DNA of 64,000 nucleotides from positions 3,162,001-3,226,000 of the forward strand of contig NZ_CP048115.1 in assembly GCF_010093045.1 (NCBI RefSeq), read 5' to 3'. Shown piece after piece: positions 51,980 through 59,943 of this stretch. Below the pieces are notes generated by a model. The model was not told the DNA's origin, searched no databases, and saw nothing but the letters and a program-made list of their open reading frames with translations. Origin of the DNA: Mucilaginibacter sp. 14171R-50. Its GTDB lineage: Bacteria; Bacteroidota; Bacteroidia; Sphingobacteriales; Sphingobacteriaceae. Each line of letters opens with the position of its first letter. The first letter of the stretch is position 1. Both the position numbers and the translations under genes were made by a program.

Positions 51980-52598
51980 GGATGGTGTGGCGCAAATATC
52001 AGAATTTGGAAAGATACTTATCTTTTTAATTACGGGCATTGTGGCAATAGGCGGATTATTTTTTACCAACCGCCTTTTATCGCCCCGCAACCCAACCCCC
52101 GAAAAGCTTACCACCTACGAATGCGGCGAAGAGCCTACAGGCAGCGCCTGGCTGCCGTTCAATTCGCGCTTTTATGTTATAGCCCTTGTATTTTTGTTGT
52201 TTGATGTAGAGATGGTGTTTGTTTTTCCGTGGGCAACGGTTTTCGGTAACCGCGAAATTATAGCCACAGATGCACGCTGGGGGTGGATCGCGCTTACGGA
52301 AATGTTTATCTTTTTAGGGATACTGATACTGGGCCTGGCCTATGTATGGCGCAAAGGCGACCTCAACTGGATAAAGCCGAACGTTACACTGCCGCAAACA
52401 GACGCGCGCATCCCGCGATCGTTATATGACGACCTGAACGCTAAACAGGGCAACTTTAAGGTAAAGCAATTTAGTTTGGAAGTAGCTGAGCCCGCCATCG
52501 CGGCAACCCCAACATCTCCAGGCATTACAGCCCCTGCAACCGAACCACGCAAGCCCATGTTTAAACCAGCATTTAAAAAACCAGCTAATGACGCCTGA
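51978..52598 (+). CDS. nuoA: NADH-quinone oxidoreductase subunit A with C-terminal extension
   Basis: Membrane subunit of complex I. Residues 1-120 are a normal NuoA (three membrane helices, [28 protein letters not shown]). After [10 protein letters not shown] come about 80 extra residues, ending in an Ala/Pro/Thr-rich tail ([15 protein letters not shown]); total 206 against about 120-150 usually. The stop overlaps the nuoB start by 11 bases. Confidence 0.93.
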   Translation: MDGVAQISEFGKILIFLITGIVAIGGLFFTNRLLSPRNPTPEKLTTYECGEEPTGSAWLPFNSRFYVIALVFLLFDVEMVFVFPWATVFGNREIIATDARWGWIALTEMFIFLGILILGLAYVWRKGDLNWIKPNVTLPQTDARIPRSLYDDLNAKQGNFKVKQFSLEVAEPAIAATPTSPGITAPATEPRKPMFKPAFKKPANDA

Positions 52599-53079
52599 CC
52601 TGACCAACGAAAGCGGTGGCATTGTTGTCACCAAGATGGATGACCTGCTTAACTGGGCAAGGCTGTCATCGTTATGGCCATTAAGCTTTGGTATTGCCTG
52701 CTGCGCGATAGAAATGATGGGCGCTATGGCGTCGACGTACGATCTGGACAGGTTTGGCGTTTTTCCGCGGCCCTCTGCACGTCAGGCCGATGTGATCATC
52801 ATCGCCGGCACGGTTACCTTTAAAATGGCCGAGCGCATTAAACGCCTGTACGAGCAAATGCCCGACCCCAAATACGTTATCTCGATGGGATCGTGCAGCA
52901 ACTGCGGCGGCCCGTACTGGCAGCACGGCTACCATGTGGTAAAAGGAGTAGACAGGGTTATCCCGGTTGATGTGTATGTGCAGGGCTGCCCGCCCCGCCC
53001 CGAGGCTTTGATAGGCTCGATCTTAGAACTGCAAAAGAAGATTGAAAAGGAGCATATTGTTGCGGGTGAGCAATCCTAA
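52588..53079 (+). CDS. nuoB: NADH-quinone oxidoreductase subunit B
   Basis: Carries cluster N2, the last Fe-S centre before quinone. The 163 residues include the ligands in [18 protein letters not shown] and GCPPRPE. Translationally coupled to nuoA by the overlap ATGACGCCTGA. No nuoC follows; nuoC and nuoD lie 17 kb away. Confidence 0.97.
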   Translation: MTPDLTNESGGIVVTKMDDLLNWARLSSLWPLSFGIACCAIEMMGAMASTYDLDRFGVFPRPSARQADVIIIAGTVTFKMAERIKRLYEQMPDPKYVISMGSCSNCGGPYWQHGYHVVKGVDRVIPVDVYVQGCPPRPEALIGSILELQKKIEKEHIVAGEQS

Positions 53080-53141
53080 TCCAAATTTTTGAAAACCCAT
53101 AGCGTTTATTAATGTTTAGTTAATAAATTAAACTAAATACT

Positions 53142-53240
53142 ATGTTATTACCATTCGCATTTGTAGGCATCGCCATATTTGTGGTGCTTGCATTATTTCT
53201 TGTCATCAGAAAAAGCAGCGGCAAAAAAGAAAAACGTTAA
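53142..53240 (+). CDS. Small single-TM protein (32 aa)
   Basis: A 32-residue protein: one hydrophobic helix (about 4-22, PFAFVGIAIFVVLALFLVI) followed by a basic tail RKSSGKKEKR, the positive-inside pattern of a small inner-membrane protein. It lies between nuoB and the biotin carboxylase gene. Too short for homology by eye; coding status is inferred from its clean layout. Confidence 0.5.
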   Translation: MLLPFAFVGIAIFVVLALFLVIRKSSGKKEKR

Positions 53241-53278
53241 TACCCCGCGCCGATATTTCAGCCTTTCGATAGAATAAT

Positions 53279-53286
53279 TACATTTG
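53279..53286 (+). promoter_or_regulatory. -7 box 6 nt before the biotin carboxylase ATG
   Basis: TACATTTG, then TTACCT and the ATG at 53293. The in-frame TTG at 53284 is part of the box. Confidence 0.6.
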
Positions 53287-53292
53287 TTACCT

Positions 53293-54768
53293 ATGCAAAA
53301 AATATTGGTAGCAAACCGGGGCGAGATAGCTTTACGTGTAATGCGCTCGGCCCGTGAAATGGGCATAAAAACTGTAGCTGTTTATTCTGAAGCCGACCGT
53401 AACGCGCTTCATGTACGTTATGCTGACGAAGCCGTGTTCATTGGCGAAGCGCCGTCAAGTCAATCATACCTTGTAGGAGATAAAATAATTGCCGCCTGTA
53501 AACAAACAGGTGCAGAGGGTATCCATCCCGGTTACGGGTTTTTGAGCGAAAATGCCGCGTTTGCCCGTCAGGTGCGCGAGGCTGGGCTGATCCTTATAGG
53601 CCCATCGCCTGAGGCTATGGAAGTGATGGGCAACAAGCTATCTGCAAAAGCGGCCGCTTTAAAATACAACATACCTATGGTGCCCGGCACCGAAGAATCC
53701 ATTACCGATGTTGCCGAGGCTAAGCTGCGCGCCATTGAAGTGGGTTTCCCAATACTTATAAAAGCCGCTGCCGGCGGTGGCGGTAAAGGTATGCGCATAG
53801 TAGACGCGCCCGGAGATTTTGAAGAACAAATGAGCCTGGCTGTATCCGAAGCTATATCGGCCTTTGGCGATGGCTCGGTATTTATAGAGCGCTATGTTTC
53901 GTCGCCGCGCCATATTGAGATACAGGTGTTAGGCGATACACATGGCAATATCGTGCACTTGTTCGAGCGTGATTGCTCGGTACAGCGCCGCCACCAGAAG
54001 GTGGTGGAGGAAGCGCCATCGTCTGTACTTACACCCCAAATTCGCGAAGCGATGGGCAAATGCGCCGTAGATGTAGCACGCTCGGTTGCTTATACCGGCG
54101 CGGGTACCGTGGAGTTTATCATGGACGAAAAGCTTAACTTCTTTTTCCTGGAGATGAACACCCGGCTGCAGGTAGAGCACCCCGTAACCGAACTGATAAC
54201 CGGCATAGACCTGGTAAAAGAACAGATCCGTATTGCCCGCGGCGAAGCCATCAGTTTTAAACAAACAGATCTGGAGATACAGGGACACGCTATGGAACTG
54301 CGTGTTTACGCCGAAGACCCCGATAATAATTTTTTACCTGATATAGGCACCTTACAAACCTATGTTACCCCAAAAGGCCCCGGCGTTAGGGTTGACGATG
54401 GTTTTGAGCAGGGCATGGAGATACCTATCTATTACGACCCCATGATAGCCAAACTGATAACCTATGGTAAAGACCGTACTGAAGCCATTGAGCGAATGAT
54501 CCGCGCTATCGACGAGTATATGATCACCGGCATTACGACCACGCTGTCTTTTGGCAAATTTGTAATGCAGCATGAGGCGTTCACATCAGGTAATTTTGAT
54601 ACTCATTTTGTGAAAAAATATTTCACCCCCGAATCGCTGCAAACAGGTAACGAAACCGAAGCCCTTATAGCTGCATTGATAATGGAAAAGTTATTAAGCG
54701 CCAAAAAAATAGCCTTCACCGAAACTGCGGGAGTGGAAGAAAGTAATTGGGTGAGGAACAGGAGATAG
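53293..54768 (+). CDS. accC: Acyl-CoA carboxylase, biotin carboxylase subunit
   Basis: ATP-grasp enzyme that carboxylates the biotin of a separate carrier protein. The 491 residues start KILVANRGEIALRVMRSA, with the ATP loop AAAGGGGKGMR, and the catalytic segment FLEMNTRLQVEHPVTE. It has about 40 residues more than E. coli AccC and no biotin-carrier domain, so it may serve acetyl- or propionyl-CoA carboxylase. No carrier or transferase gene is adjacent. Confidence 0.93.
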   Translation: MQKILVANRGEIALRVMRSAREMGIKTVAVYSEADRNALHVRYADEAVFIGEAPSSQSYLVGDKIIAACKQTGAEGIHPGYGFLSENAAFARQVREAGLILIGPSPEAMEVMGNKLSAKAAALKYNIPMVPGTEESITDVAEAKLRAIEVGFPILIKAAAGGGGKGMRIVDAPGDFEEQMSLAVSEAISAFGDGSVFIERYVSSPRHIEIQVLGDTHGNIVHLFERDCSVQRRHQKVVEEAPSSVLTPQIREAMGKCAVDVARSVAYTGAGTVEFIMDEKLNFFFLEMNTRLQVEHPVTELITGIDLVKEQIRIARGEAISFKQTDLEIQGHAMELRVYAEDPDNNFLPDIGTLQTYVTPKGPGVRVDDGFEQGMEIPIYYDPMIAKLITYGKDRTEAIERMIRAIDEYMITGITTTLSFGKFVMQHEAFTSGNFDTHFVKKYFTPESLQTGNETEALIAALIMEKLLSAKKIAFTETAGVEESNWVRNRR

Positions 54769-54832
54769 GAAGATACTCATAAGTAAAGGACAAAAGTAAG
54801 GAAAAGCCCGACTTACCTTACACGTCATTGCG

Positions 54833-54861
54833 AGGTACGAAGCAATCTCTTTAGGACAGTT
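54833..54861. repeat. Dispersed hairpin repeat, half-copy D (TGC type)
   Basis: CGTCATTGCGAGGTACGAAG then CAATCTCTTTAGGACAGTT, equal to the complement of the right half of copy C. The other arm is missing. Confidence 0.85.
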
Positions 54862-55044
54862 ATCAAATATATTCGCCGCTGAACTTGTTTCAGTATCTCA
54901 TACTTAAGGTTGCGCTTTTATGAACGCCTGCGCTCTTAACTTTTATTTCGTGCCTGATGAACGGAACGTAACCGCCAACTGCGGCATTGGCCTGTTCGGG
55001 TAGCACAGACATTGTCTCGGCACACACATTCACAGAACAGGGCG

Positions 55045-55135
55045 CAGCCGCGATTTTTCTTTTTGGTACTTTTTCTGTTGAGAGAAAAGAAAAAGTACAT
55101 CCACTGACGGTCATACGACACAAGCCCGTTCCTAA
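55045..55135 (-). repeat. Dispersed repeat family, copy 2
   Basis: On the minus strand TTAGGAACGG, then GTATGACCGTCAGTGGATGT, a GTACTTTTTC/GAAAAAGTAC hairpin and CGCGGCTG. It corresponds to 50306-50399; the hairpin sequence differs but remains paired. Confidence 0.7.
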
Positions 55136-55178
55136 CGAAGAACAAAAAGAGGTTGCTTGGCACTGCGGTAATATCGGT

Positions 55179-55634
55179 TCATACAATCCCTTCCAATTCC
55201 TCTATCAAACCAACCTGCGCTGGTATTATCTTTAACCGGGCTTCGTCAATAGTAAACCATCCGGCACGGTCAACTTCGGGGAAGGTAGCTTTTTTGCCGG
55301 AGCGGGGCGGCCATTCTATTTCGAAAACATTGCTTATAATCTTTTCGTGATCAATATCGCCCTCAACAGCCCAGGCATGTACAGTTTTGCCGCTTTTTTG
55401 CTTTACAGGCTTTAGCTTTATAAAATTTCCGGTGAGGGTTTGCCCGGTCTCTTCTTCAAATTCCCGTTTGGCAGCGGTAAGCGGTTCTTCTCCGTCAACA
55501 TACTCACCTTTGGGTACCGACCACGAGCCGTTATCCTTATTACGGAAGAACGGGCCGCCGGGGTGTACCAGGAAAACCTGCAGTAAACCATTCGCCCGCC
55601 TGTACAGCAATATTCCCGCGCTTTGTTTTGGCAT
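55179..55634 (-). CDS. Nudix hydrolase
   Basis: A 151-residue Nudix protein with the box GEYVDGEEPLTAAKREFEEE followed by TGQ. The start MPKQSAGILLYRR is typical of the branch that hydrolyses dinucleoside polyphosphates or NTPs. The ATG at 55634 is preferred to an earlier one. Substrate not predictable. Confidence 0.92.
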   Translation of the reverse strand: MPKQSAGILLYRRANGLLQVFLVHPGGPFFRNKDNGSWSVPKGEYVDGEEPLTAAKREFEEETGQTLTGNFIKLKPVKQKSGKTVHAWAVEGDIDHEKIISNVFEIEWPPRSGKKATFPEVDRAGWFTIDEARLKIIPAQVGLIEELEGIV

Positions 55635-55715
55635 AAATTGTTTTGGTGGCAAATTACAAAACACAAAGTATTATGGTTAATTTTATATGCACACATTTCT
55701 ATTAACCTGGTAGCT

Positions 55716-56213
55716 ATGGAAGATACCCGCTGGAAAAAATTTAAATTATGCGGCGATTATAACGCTGATATGCGCAGCCTTTACCTAGCCTGGACAACCC
55801 CCGGCGGGCTCGAAAAATGGTTTCTGCGCAAAGCCGACTTTTATACCGTACCGCAGCGGCTGCGTGCGAATGACGAGCAAATAGCCAAGGAGGATACCTA
55901 TGTATGGTACTGGCACGGACACCACAACAATGTGTTTGAAAAAGGGAGGATACTTGAAGCAAACGGCCACGACTTACTGAGGTTCACCTTTACGGGCGGT
56001 ACTACCGTAAGCGTGTCTTTTTCAACCCGTAACGGGTTAACCATCATCGAACTTGAACAAACAGATATACCGCAGGAGAGCGACCCGGAAAAAAATTTAC
56101 TGGTGCAATGCCAGATAGGGTGGACTTTCTACCTGGCCAATTTAAAATCTGTTATAGAAGGAGGCAAGGACCTGCGCAACAAAAGGGTTGATCTGAATAC
56201 TTGTTTTAAATAG
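55716..56213 (+). CDS. SRPBCC/AHSA1-domain protein
   Basis: A 165-residue single-domain helix-grip protein with the AHSA1-type start (MEDTRWKKFKLCGDYNADM, RSLYLAWTTPGGLEKWF) and the end QCQIGWTFYLANLKSVIEGG. Such proteins bind hydrophobic ligands or act as Hsp90 co-factors; the ligand is unknown. The frame extends upstream, but the ATG at 55716 matches the family start. Confidence 0.88.
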   Translation: MEDTRWKKFKLCGDYNADMRSLYLAWTTPGGLEKWFLRKADFYTVPQRLRANDEQIAKEDTYVWYWHGHHNNVFEKGRILEANGHDLLRFTFTGGTTVSVSFSTRNGLTIIELEQTDIPQESDPEKNLLVQCQIGWTFYLANLKSVIEGGKDLRNKRVDLNTCFK

Positions 56214-56222
56214 TTAAAACTG

Positions 56223-56475
56223 ATGGAAAATGCAGGTAACAGCTATTTGGCAAGTGTAAAAAAGCTATTTGCTTATTATAACCGCTGGGCGATGCAGTGA
56301 TCTCCCGCCTGGAAAGCGACAGTTGAACCAGCCATACAATGCGGCTTCAAACAGCGTTGCCATCGAATGTATATAACGCCGCCAAGTTTCCTTCGGATAA
56401 ACATGATGCGTTTTTACAGATAACGCTCAAATCAGGCGATAAGCCTTTATTACATTTTTTGTGTATTAATGGTTA
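56223..56475 (+). pseudogene. Degraded DinB/DUF1572-like gene
   Basis: Three short stretches in different frames join into one DinB-like protein: ENAGNSYLASVKKLFAYY (frame 1, stop at 56298), LGDAVISRLESD (frame 2) and LNQPYNAASNSVAIECI (frame 3). The order and spacing match the N-terminal third of DUF1572 proteins, so at least two frameshifts have broken the gene; the C-terminal part is unrecognisable. Confidence 0.65.
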
Positions 56476-56632
56476 ATTAAACCTTTTATATTTAATCAAA
56501 GGGCAAACATAACGGCAATTTTTTCGCATTTCTTAAATTGAAATTTTGTTTCAGTAAAGTGAAAATTTTTTGTGTAAATGATTATAAATGAAGTACTTTT
56601 GGGATATATAAGTAACTTTATTACTATTTGTT
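56476..56632 (+). other. AT-rich upstream region
   Basis: No gene. AT-rich leader of the lipoprotein gene at 56633; no clear -7 box with the full consensus was found. Confidence 0.4.
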
Positions 56633-57382
56633 ATGATAATGAAATTTAAACCAATAGCTGTAGTAGCTTTATTAGCCACAGCTGTATTGTCGTACTCATC
56701 CTGCCAAAAAGATAATTCATCTAAATCAACAAAAGACGATAGCGCTGCAATCGCTAAAACTATAGCTGTAAGCTTATATCATTCGTTTGGTAGTACCATT
56801 GCCAGCAAAAACGCCCTTACAGGCCTGCCTGTTATAAACAGTGTGCGTAATGGCAAAAAGGTTAACGACCTTACCTGTGGTGAATATATAGAGCAGCCTT
56901 ACAATAATATTTACACCAAAGGGGATTCGGTTAAAGATGTAATGAACGGAACAAATAAGTATGTGATCAGCTGCGATGCAAACAACAATCCTAATGGCTA
57001 CACTTACAGCGGCAGCTATGTTAATACCGGCTTTAACCCTTTCAGTACCTACGATATAACCGTAAAAGAATTTTATACGCTGAAAGCCTTAGCACCCGAA
57101 TATGCAAGGATGCAGGTTGACGGTAACCAGGTTTCAGTTTATAAAACAGTAACCAAAAAAGATGGCGAGTATATGGTGCAGAATAACTCTTACACTTTAA
57201 CCGGATTGGTAGTAGACTCTACCACACAGCCTTTTGATATTACTGCCGGTACCGCAACTTTCGTTTCAAACGGCACCAACGCAGGTAAAGATTTCAGTTA
57301 CTCGGGTACTATCCAGTTTTTGGGCGGCCACAAAGCTAAAGTAACCTTTGGCGGCAAAACTTATGATGTTGAAATTTTATAG
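56633..57382 (+). CDS. Lipoprotein of unknown function
   Basis: A 249-residue lipoprotein with a signal peptide and lipobox VLSYSSC, then a Lys/Ser/Asp-rich linker and a beta-rich domain (YTYSGSYVNTG, YTLTGLVVDSTTQPFDI, FSYSGTIQFLGG, VTFGGKTYDVEIL). The repeated YSGS/YSGT strands suggest a beta-sandwich or barrel. No family recognised. It ends before a perfect terminator. Confidence 0.75.
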   Translation: MIMKFKPIAVVALLATAVLSYSSCQKDNSSKSTKDDSAAIAKTIAVSLYHSFGSTIASKNALTGLPVINSVRNGKKVNDLTCGEYIEQPYNNIYTKGDSVKDVMNGTNKYVISCDANNNPNGYTYSGSYVNTGFNPFSTYDITVKEFYTLKALAPEYARMQVDGNQVSVYKTVTKKDGEYMVQNNSYTLTGLVVDSTTQPFDITAGTATFVSNGTNAGKDFSYSGTIQFLGGHKAKVTFGGKTYDVEIL

Positions 57383-57402
57383 CATTTAGTTCTACCTTAC
57401 AC

Positions 57403-57432
57403 AAAAGCGGTTAACGAAGGTTAACCGCTTTT
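57403..57432 (+). terminator. Terminator of the lipoprotein gene
   Basis: Perfect 13-bp arms AAAAGCGGTTAAC and complement with a 4-base loop and T-run. Confidence 0.9.
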
Positions 57433-57473
57433 TTTATGATGTTTCTGTAACGCATGGCAAGCTTAAAAATCTG

Positions 57474-57481
57474 TACTTTTG
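57474..57481 (+). promoter_or_regulatory. -7 box 4 nt before the ribE ATG
   Basis: TACTTTTG, then CCGT and the ATG at 57486. There is no room for an FMN riboswitch in the leader. Confidence 0.6.
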
Positions 57482-57485
57482 CCGT

Positions 57486-58070
57486 ATGTTTACAGGAATT
57501 ATTGAAACGTTAGGTAAAGTGACCGACTTGCGCCGCGAACAGGGTAACTTGCACATTACGGTAGCATCGGCCATAGCCCACGAGCTTAAAATAGATCAGT
57601 CGGTAGCGCACAATGGTGTTTGCTTAACGGTTATTGCCCTTGGCGATGGCATGCACACCGTTACTGCGATTGATGAGACCCTTAATAAAACCAACCTGGG
57701 CCAGCTTAAGGTAGGCGAACCCATTAACCTGGAACGCTGTATGCAAATGAACGCCAGACTGGATGGCCATATTGTTCAGGGGCATGTTGACCAAACTGCT
57801 ACTTGTACAAGGTTTACAGCGTTGGATGGCAGCTGGGAGTACACTTTCAGATATGATCCCTCGGCAGGAAATGTGACCGTAGAAAAGGGTTCGATATGTG
57901 TTAATGGTATCAGTCTTACAGTTGTAAACTCCGGTCCGGATCATTTCTCTGTCGCTATAATACCATATACTTACGAGCATACCAACCTGCACAATGTGCG
58001 CGAGGGCAGCGTAGTAAACCTGGAGTTTGATATTATTGGTAAGTATGTTGCAAGATTGATGAACAGGTAA
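57486..58070 (+). CDS. ribE: Riboflavin synthase alpha chain
   Basis: Dismutates 6,7-dimethyl-8-ribityllumazine to riboflavin. The 194 residues consist of two similar lumazine-binding halves, each with the motif around MFTGIIETLG/ARLDGHIVQGHVDQ, and a C-terminal trimer helix. Complete. No other rib gene is adjacent and no riboswitch was seen. Confidence 0.96.
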   Translation: MFTGIIETLGKVTDLRREQGNLHITVASAIAHELKIDQSVAHNGVCLTVIALGDGMHTVTAIDETLNKTNLGQLKVGEPINLERCMQMNARLDGHIVQGHVDQTATCTRFTALDGSWEYTFRYDPSAGNVTVEKGSICVNGISLTVVNSGPDHFSVAIIPYTYEHTNLHNVREGSVVNLEFDIIGKYVARLMNR

Positions 58071-58077
58071 TTCAACT

Positions 58078-58139
58078 GTCAGTCTGAGCTTGTCGAAGAC
58101 CCGTACGCGCTAATAATGGTTCGACAGGCTCACCATGAC
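58078..58139. repeat. Dispersed hairpin repeat (GGT type)
   Basis: Left arm GTC-AGTCT-GAGCTTGTCGA-AGACC; right arm on the minus strand GTC-ATGGT-GAGCCTGTCGA-ACCAT. The stem of the right arm is fully compensated. Confidence 0.75.
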
Positions 58140-58155
58140 ATCTTACAATAACCCA

Positions 58156-58252
58156 GTCATTTGGAACTATAGTGAGAAATCTTGTCAAATTACAGGTCGT
58201 TGACATTGCATTTCGAATAAGATTTCCCTTCGTTATCGCTCGTCCGAAATGA
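58156..58252. repeat. Dispersed hairpin repeat (TTC type)
   Basis: Left arm GTC-ATTTG-GAACTATAGTGA-GAAAT-CTT; right arm on the minus strand TC-ATTTC-GGACGAGCGATAACGAAGG-GAAAT-CTT. Confidence 0.75.
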
Positions 58253-58271
58253 TGCGTGAGGGTCTTATATA

Positions 58272-59414
58272 TTATTTACTCAGCACCGCCACCCGGCTTT
58301 TCGAATACGCAATGAAGCTCTTCTGCTTATCAACCGGTGGCTTACTTGCCAGGTACTTTTTGTAGTATTTAACAGCGCTTCTTTTATCTTTCAGGTTGGT
58401 GTCGTAAACGTTTGCAAGCGAGTAATATACCATCGGCGTTTCATTAAACTGAAGGCTTTTTTGGTAGGCAGTCAGCGCATTTTTATAATGGCGCAGTTTT
58501 TCGTTGCTATCGGCCATTTCGCCGTAATAGGCTGCAGTGTTTGGCGATATACCTTCGGTAATGGCTTTATCCAGGTAAACTATAGCCATCCGTTGATCTT
58601 TAAGCGCTTTGTAGGCAAGCGCGGTATAGTAATAACTGGTTTCGCTACGGCCCTGTTCATCAATATCCATAAAGGCAGCTAAGCTGCATTCGTAACTTTT
58701 AATGTTATAATAGGCAATCCCCAGTTTAGTTAATACCAATCCGGATTGACTGCCCGCATTTACCAGTTTAAGGCAGGTGCTGATGGTTTCGGGCCATTTC
58801 TTTTGGGCATATTGTAACTTCATCAGGCTGTTCAACAAAACAATATTTTCTTTATCGTTGGCAATAGCCCGGTTTAATACCTTTTCGGCCTGCGTGTTGA
58901 GTTTCATGTTCACGTAAATATCGCTCAGGTCGGCTGCAACATCCGGTTCGGCCGGGTTTAGCAAGTTGGCCTTTTGCAGGTAAACAATATAGGATGTGAG
59001 ATCATTTTTGTCGCGACTGATGCTTGCAAGCTGCTTGTACACCATAAAGTTGGTGGTATCACGAGCTGTTATCTTTTTATAATAACCTTCGGCCTTTGTA
59101 ATATTGCCCCTGCGCATATTAAGCCCCCCAAGGCTGATCAATACCTTAGTGTTAGTCGAATCGATATTGTAAATACGCTGGTAATAATCTTCGGCAAAAG
59201 CCAGTCTGCCGGCCATGCTATTGGTATAAGCCAGCTGACCCAAAGCTTTTATATCTGTTACAGGTTCGGGGTAGGAGCTTTTAAGGTAGTCGGCAGCTTC
59301 GGCAAAACGCTGATTTTGGTAGTAGTCTAATAACAGGGCGTCGTCTACTTTCGACTGTGCAAAACTTACAACGCAATAAAGGCAAAAAAGGGCAGATGTA
59401 ACGATGGATTTCAT
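58272..59414 (-). CDS. Secreted tetratricopeptide-repeat protein
   Basis: A 380-residue exported protein (signal peptide ends CVVSFAQ) built of about nine TPR-like units from residue 30 on, for example AFAEDYYQRIYNIDSTNTKV and AEGYYKKITARDTTNF. It should form a periplasmic superhelical scaffold. Partner unknown. It stands alone next to two hairpin repeats. Confidence 0.85.
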   Translation of the reverse strand: MKSIVTSALFCLYCVVSFAQSKVDDALLLDYYQNQRFAEAADYLKSSYPEPVTDIKALGQLAYTNSMAGRLAFAEDYYQRIYNIDSTNTKVLISLGGLNMRRGNITKAEGYYKKITARDTTNFMVYKQLASISRDKNDLTSYIVYLQKANLLNPAEPDVAADLSDIYVNMKLNTQAEKVLNRAIANDKENIVLLNSLMKLQYAQKKWPETISTCLKLVNAGSQSGLVLTKLGIAYYNIKSYECSLAAFMDIDEQGRSETSYYYTALAYKALKDQRMAIVYLDKAITEGISPNTAAYYGEMADSNEKLRHYKNALTAYQKSLQFNETPMVYYSLANVYDTNLKDKRSAVKYYKKYLASKPPVDKQKSFIAYSKSRVAVLSK

Positions 59415-59502
59415 ATAACTAAATTATTAGTTATAAATCATATATCCAAATATTAAACAAATTGGCACTTTAACGGTTGTACCTGTATATAAACCAGATA
59501 CT

Positions 59503-59793
59503 ATGGATAAGATAAGGAAATTTGAATTGATGGAAAAAATCGTCCATGAATTAGAAGATTTAAAGAACAGTCAGCAGGCTATAGTGCAAAAGCTAACAAA
59601 GATAGAGGTAGATAATATTGACCTGGGCAACAAACGCCTGGAAAAGGATCTGCCGGATATGCACCAGCGCGTTAGCGATAACCTGGATACGATTGCAAGC
59701 ATCCTTGAGGACTTTGCATCGCAAACCAGCGAGTTCAACAGCAAAAATAATATCTCCGGTTTGAAAGAGCAGGAAGAAATAAGCAAATTGTAA
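59503..59793 (+). CDS. Small coiled-coil protein (96 aa)
   Basis: A 96-residue, charged, helical protein with heptad pattern (MEKIVHELEDLKNSQQAIVQ and following). No signal peptide, no membrane helix, no recognised family. The perfect terminator just after it supports a real gene. Confidence 0.68.
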   Translation: MDKIRKFELMEKIVHELEDLKNSQQAIVQKLTKIEVDNIDLGNKRLEKDLPDMHQRVSDNLDTIASILEDFASQTSEFNSKNNISGLKEQEEISKL

Positions 59794-59811
59794 GGCGAAT
59801 GCTAAACCGCG

Positions 59812-59834
59812 AAAAGCCCCGAATAGGGGCTTTT
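59812..59834 (+). terminator. Terminator of the coiled-coil gene
   Basis: AAAAGCCCC and GGGGCTTTT arms, 5-base loop, then T-run. Confidence 0.88.
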
Positions 59835-59942
59835 TTTTTTAAGTTCCCTCCTTGGGGAGGGGCGGGACAGGATGTGCGCTGGCAGGGAGGGGTTTGATAC
59901 CTTGCATGCGAATAACCCCTCCCTGCCCTCCCGAGGGAGGGA
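59833..59942. repeat. G/C-rich inverted repeat
   Basis: GGCAGGGAGGGGTT (59881-59894) pairs perfectly with AACCCCTCCCTGCC (59914-59927); outer TTCCCTCC and GGAGGGAA also pair. Same word family as the palindrome at 46090-46115. Confidence 0.85.
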
Positions 59943-59943
59943 A

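Larger units (their letters stand above)
54769..55178. other. Intergenic mosaic of repeats
   Basis: No gene seen in 410 bases. It holds half a TGC-type hairpin repeat (54833-54861), a broken arm CTGAACTTGTTTCAGTATCT at 54879-54898, and copy 2 of the dispersed repeat (55045-55135). Confidence 0.6.

Noticed and set aside
53284-53292. TTG start for the biotin carboxylase gene.
   Set aside because: It lies inside the TACATTTG promoter box; the ATG at 53293 fits the family start. The same reasoning applies to TTG starts at 6029, 27729, 38883 and 39033.
57440-57485. FMN riboswitch upstream of ribE.
   Set aside because: The space between the preceding terminator and the ATG is under 60 bases, and the conserved FMN-element words were not seen.
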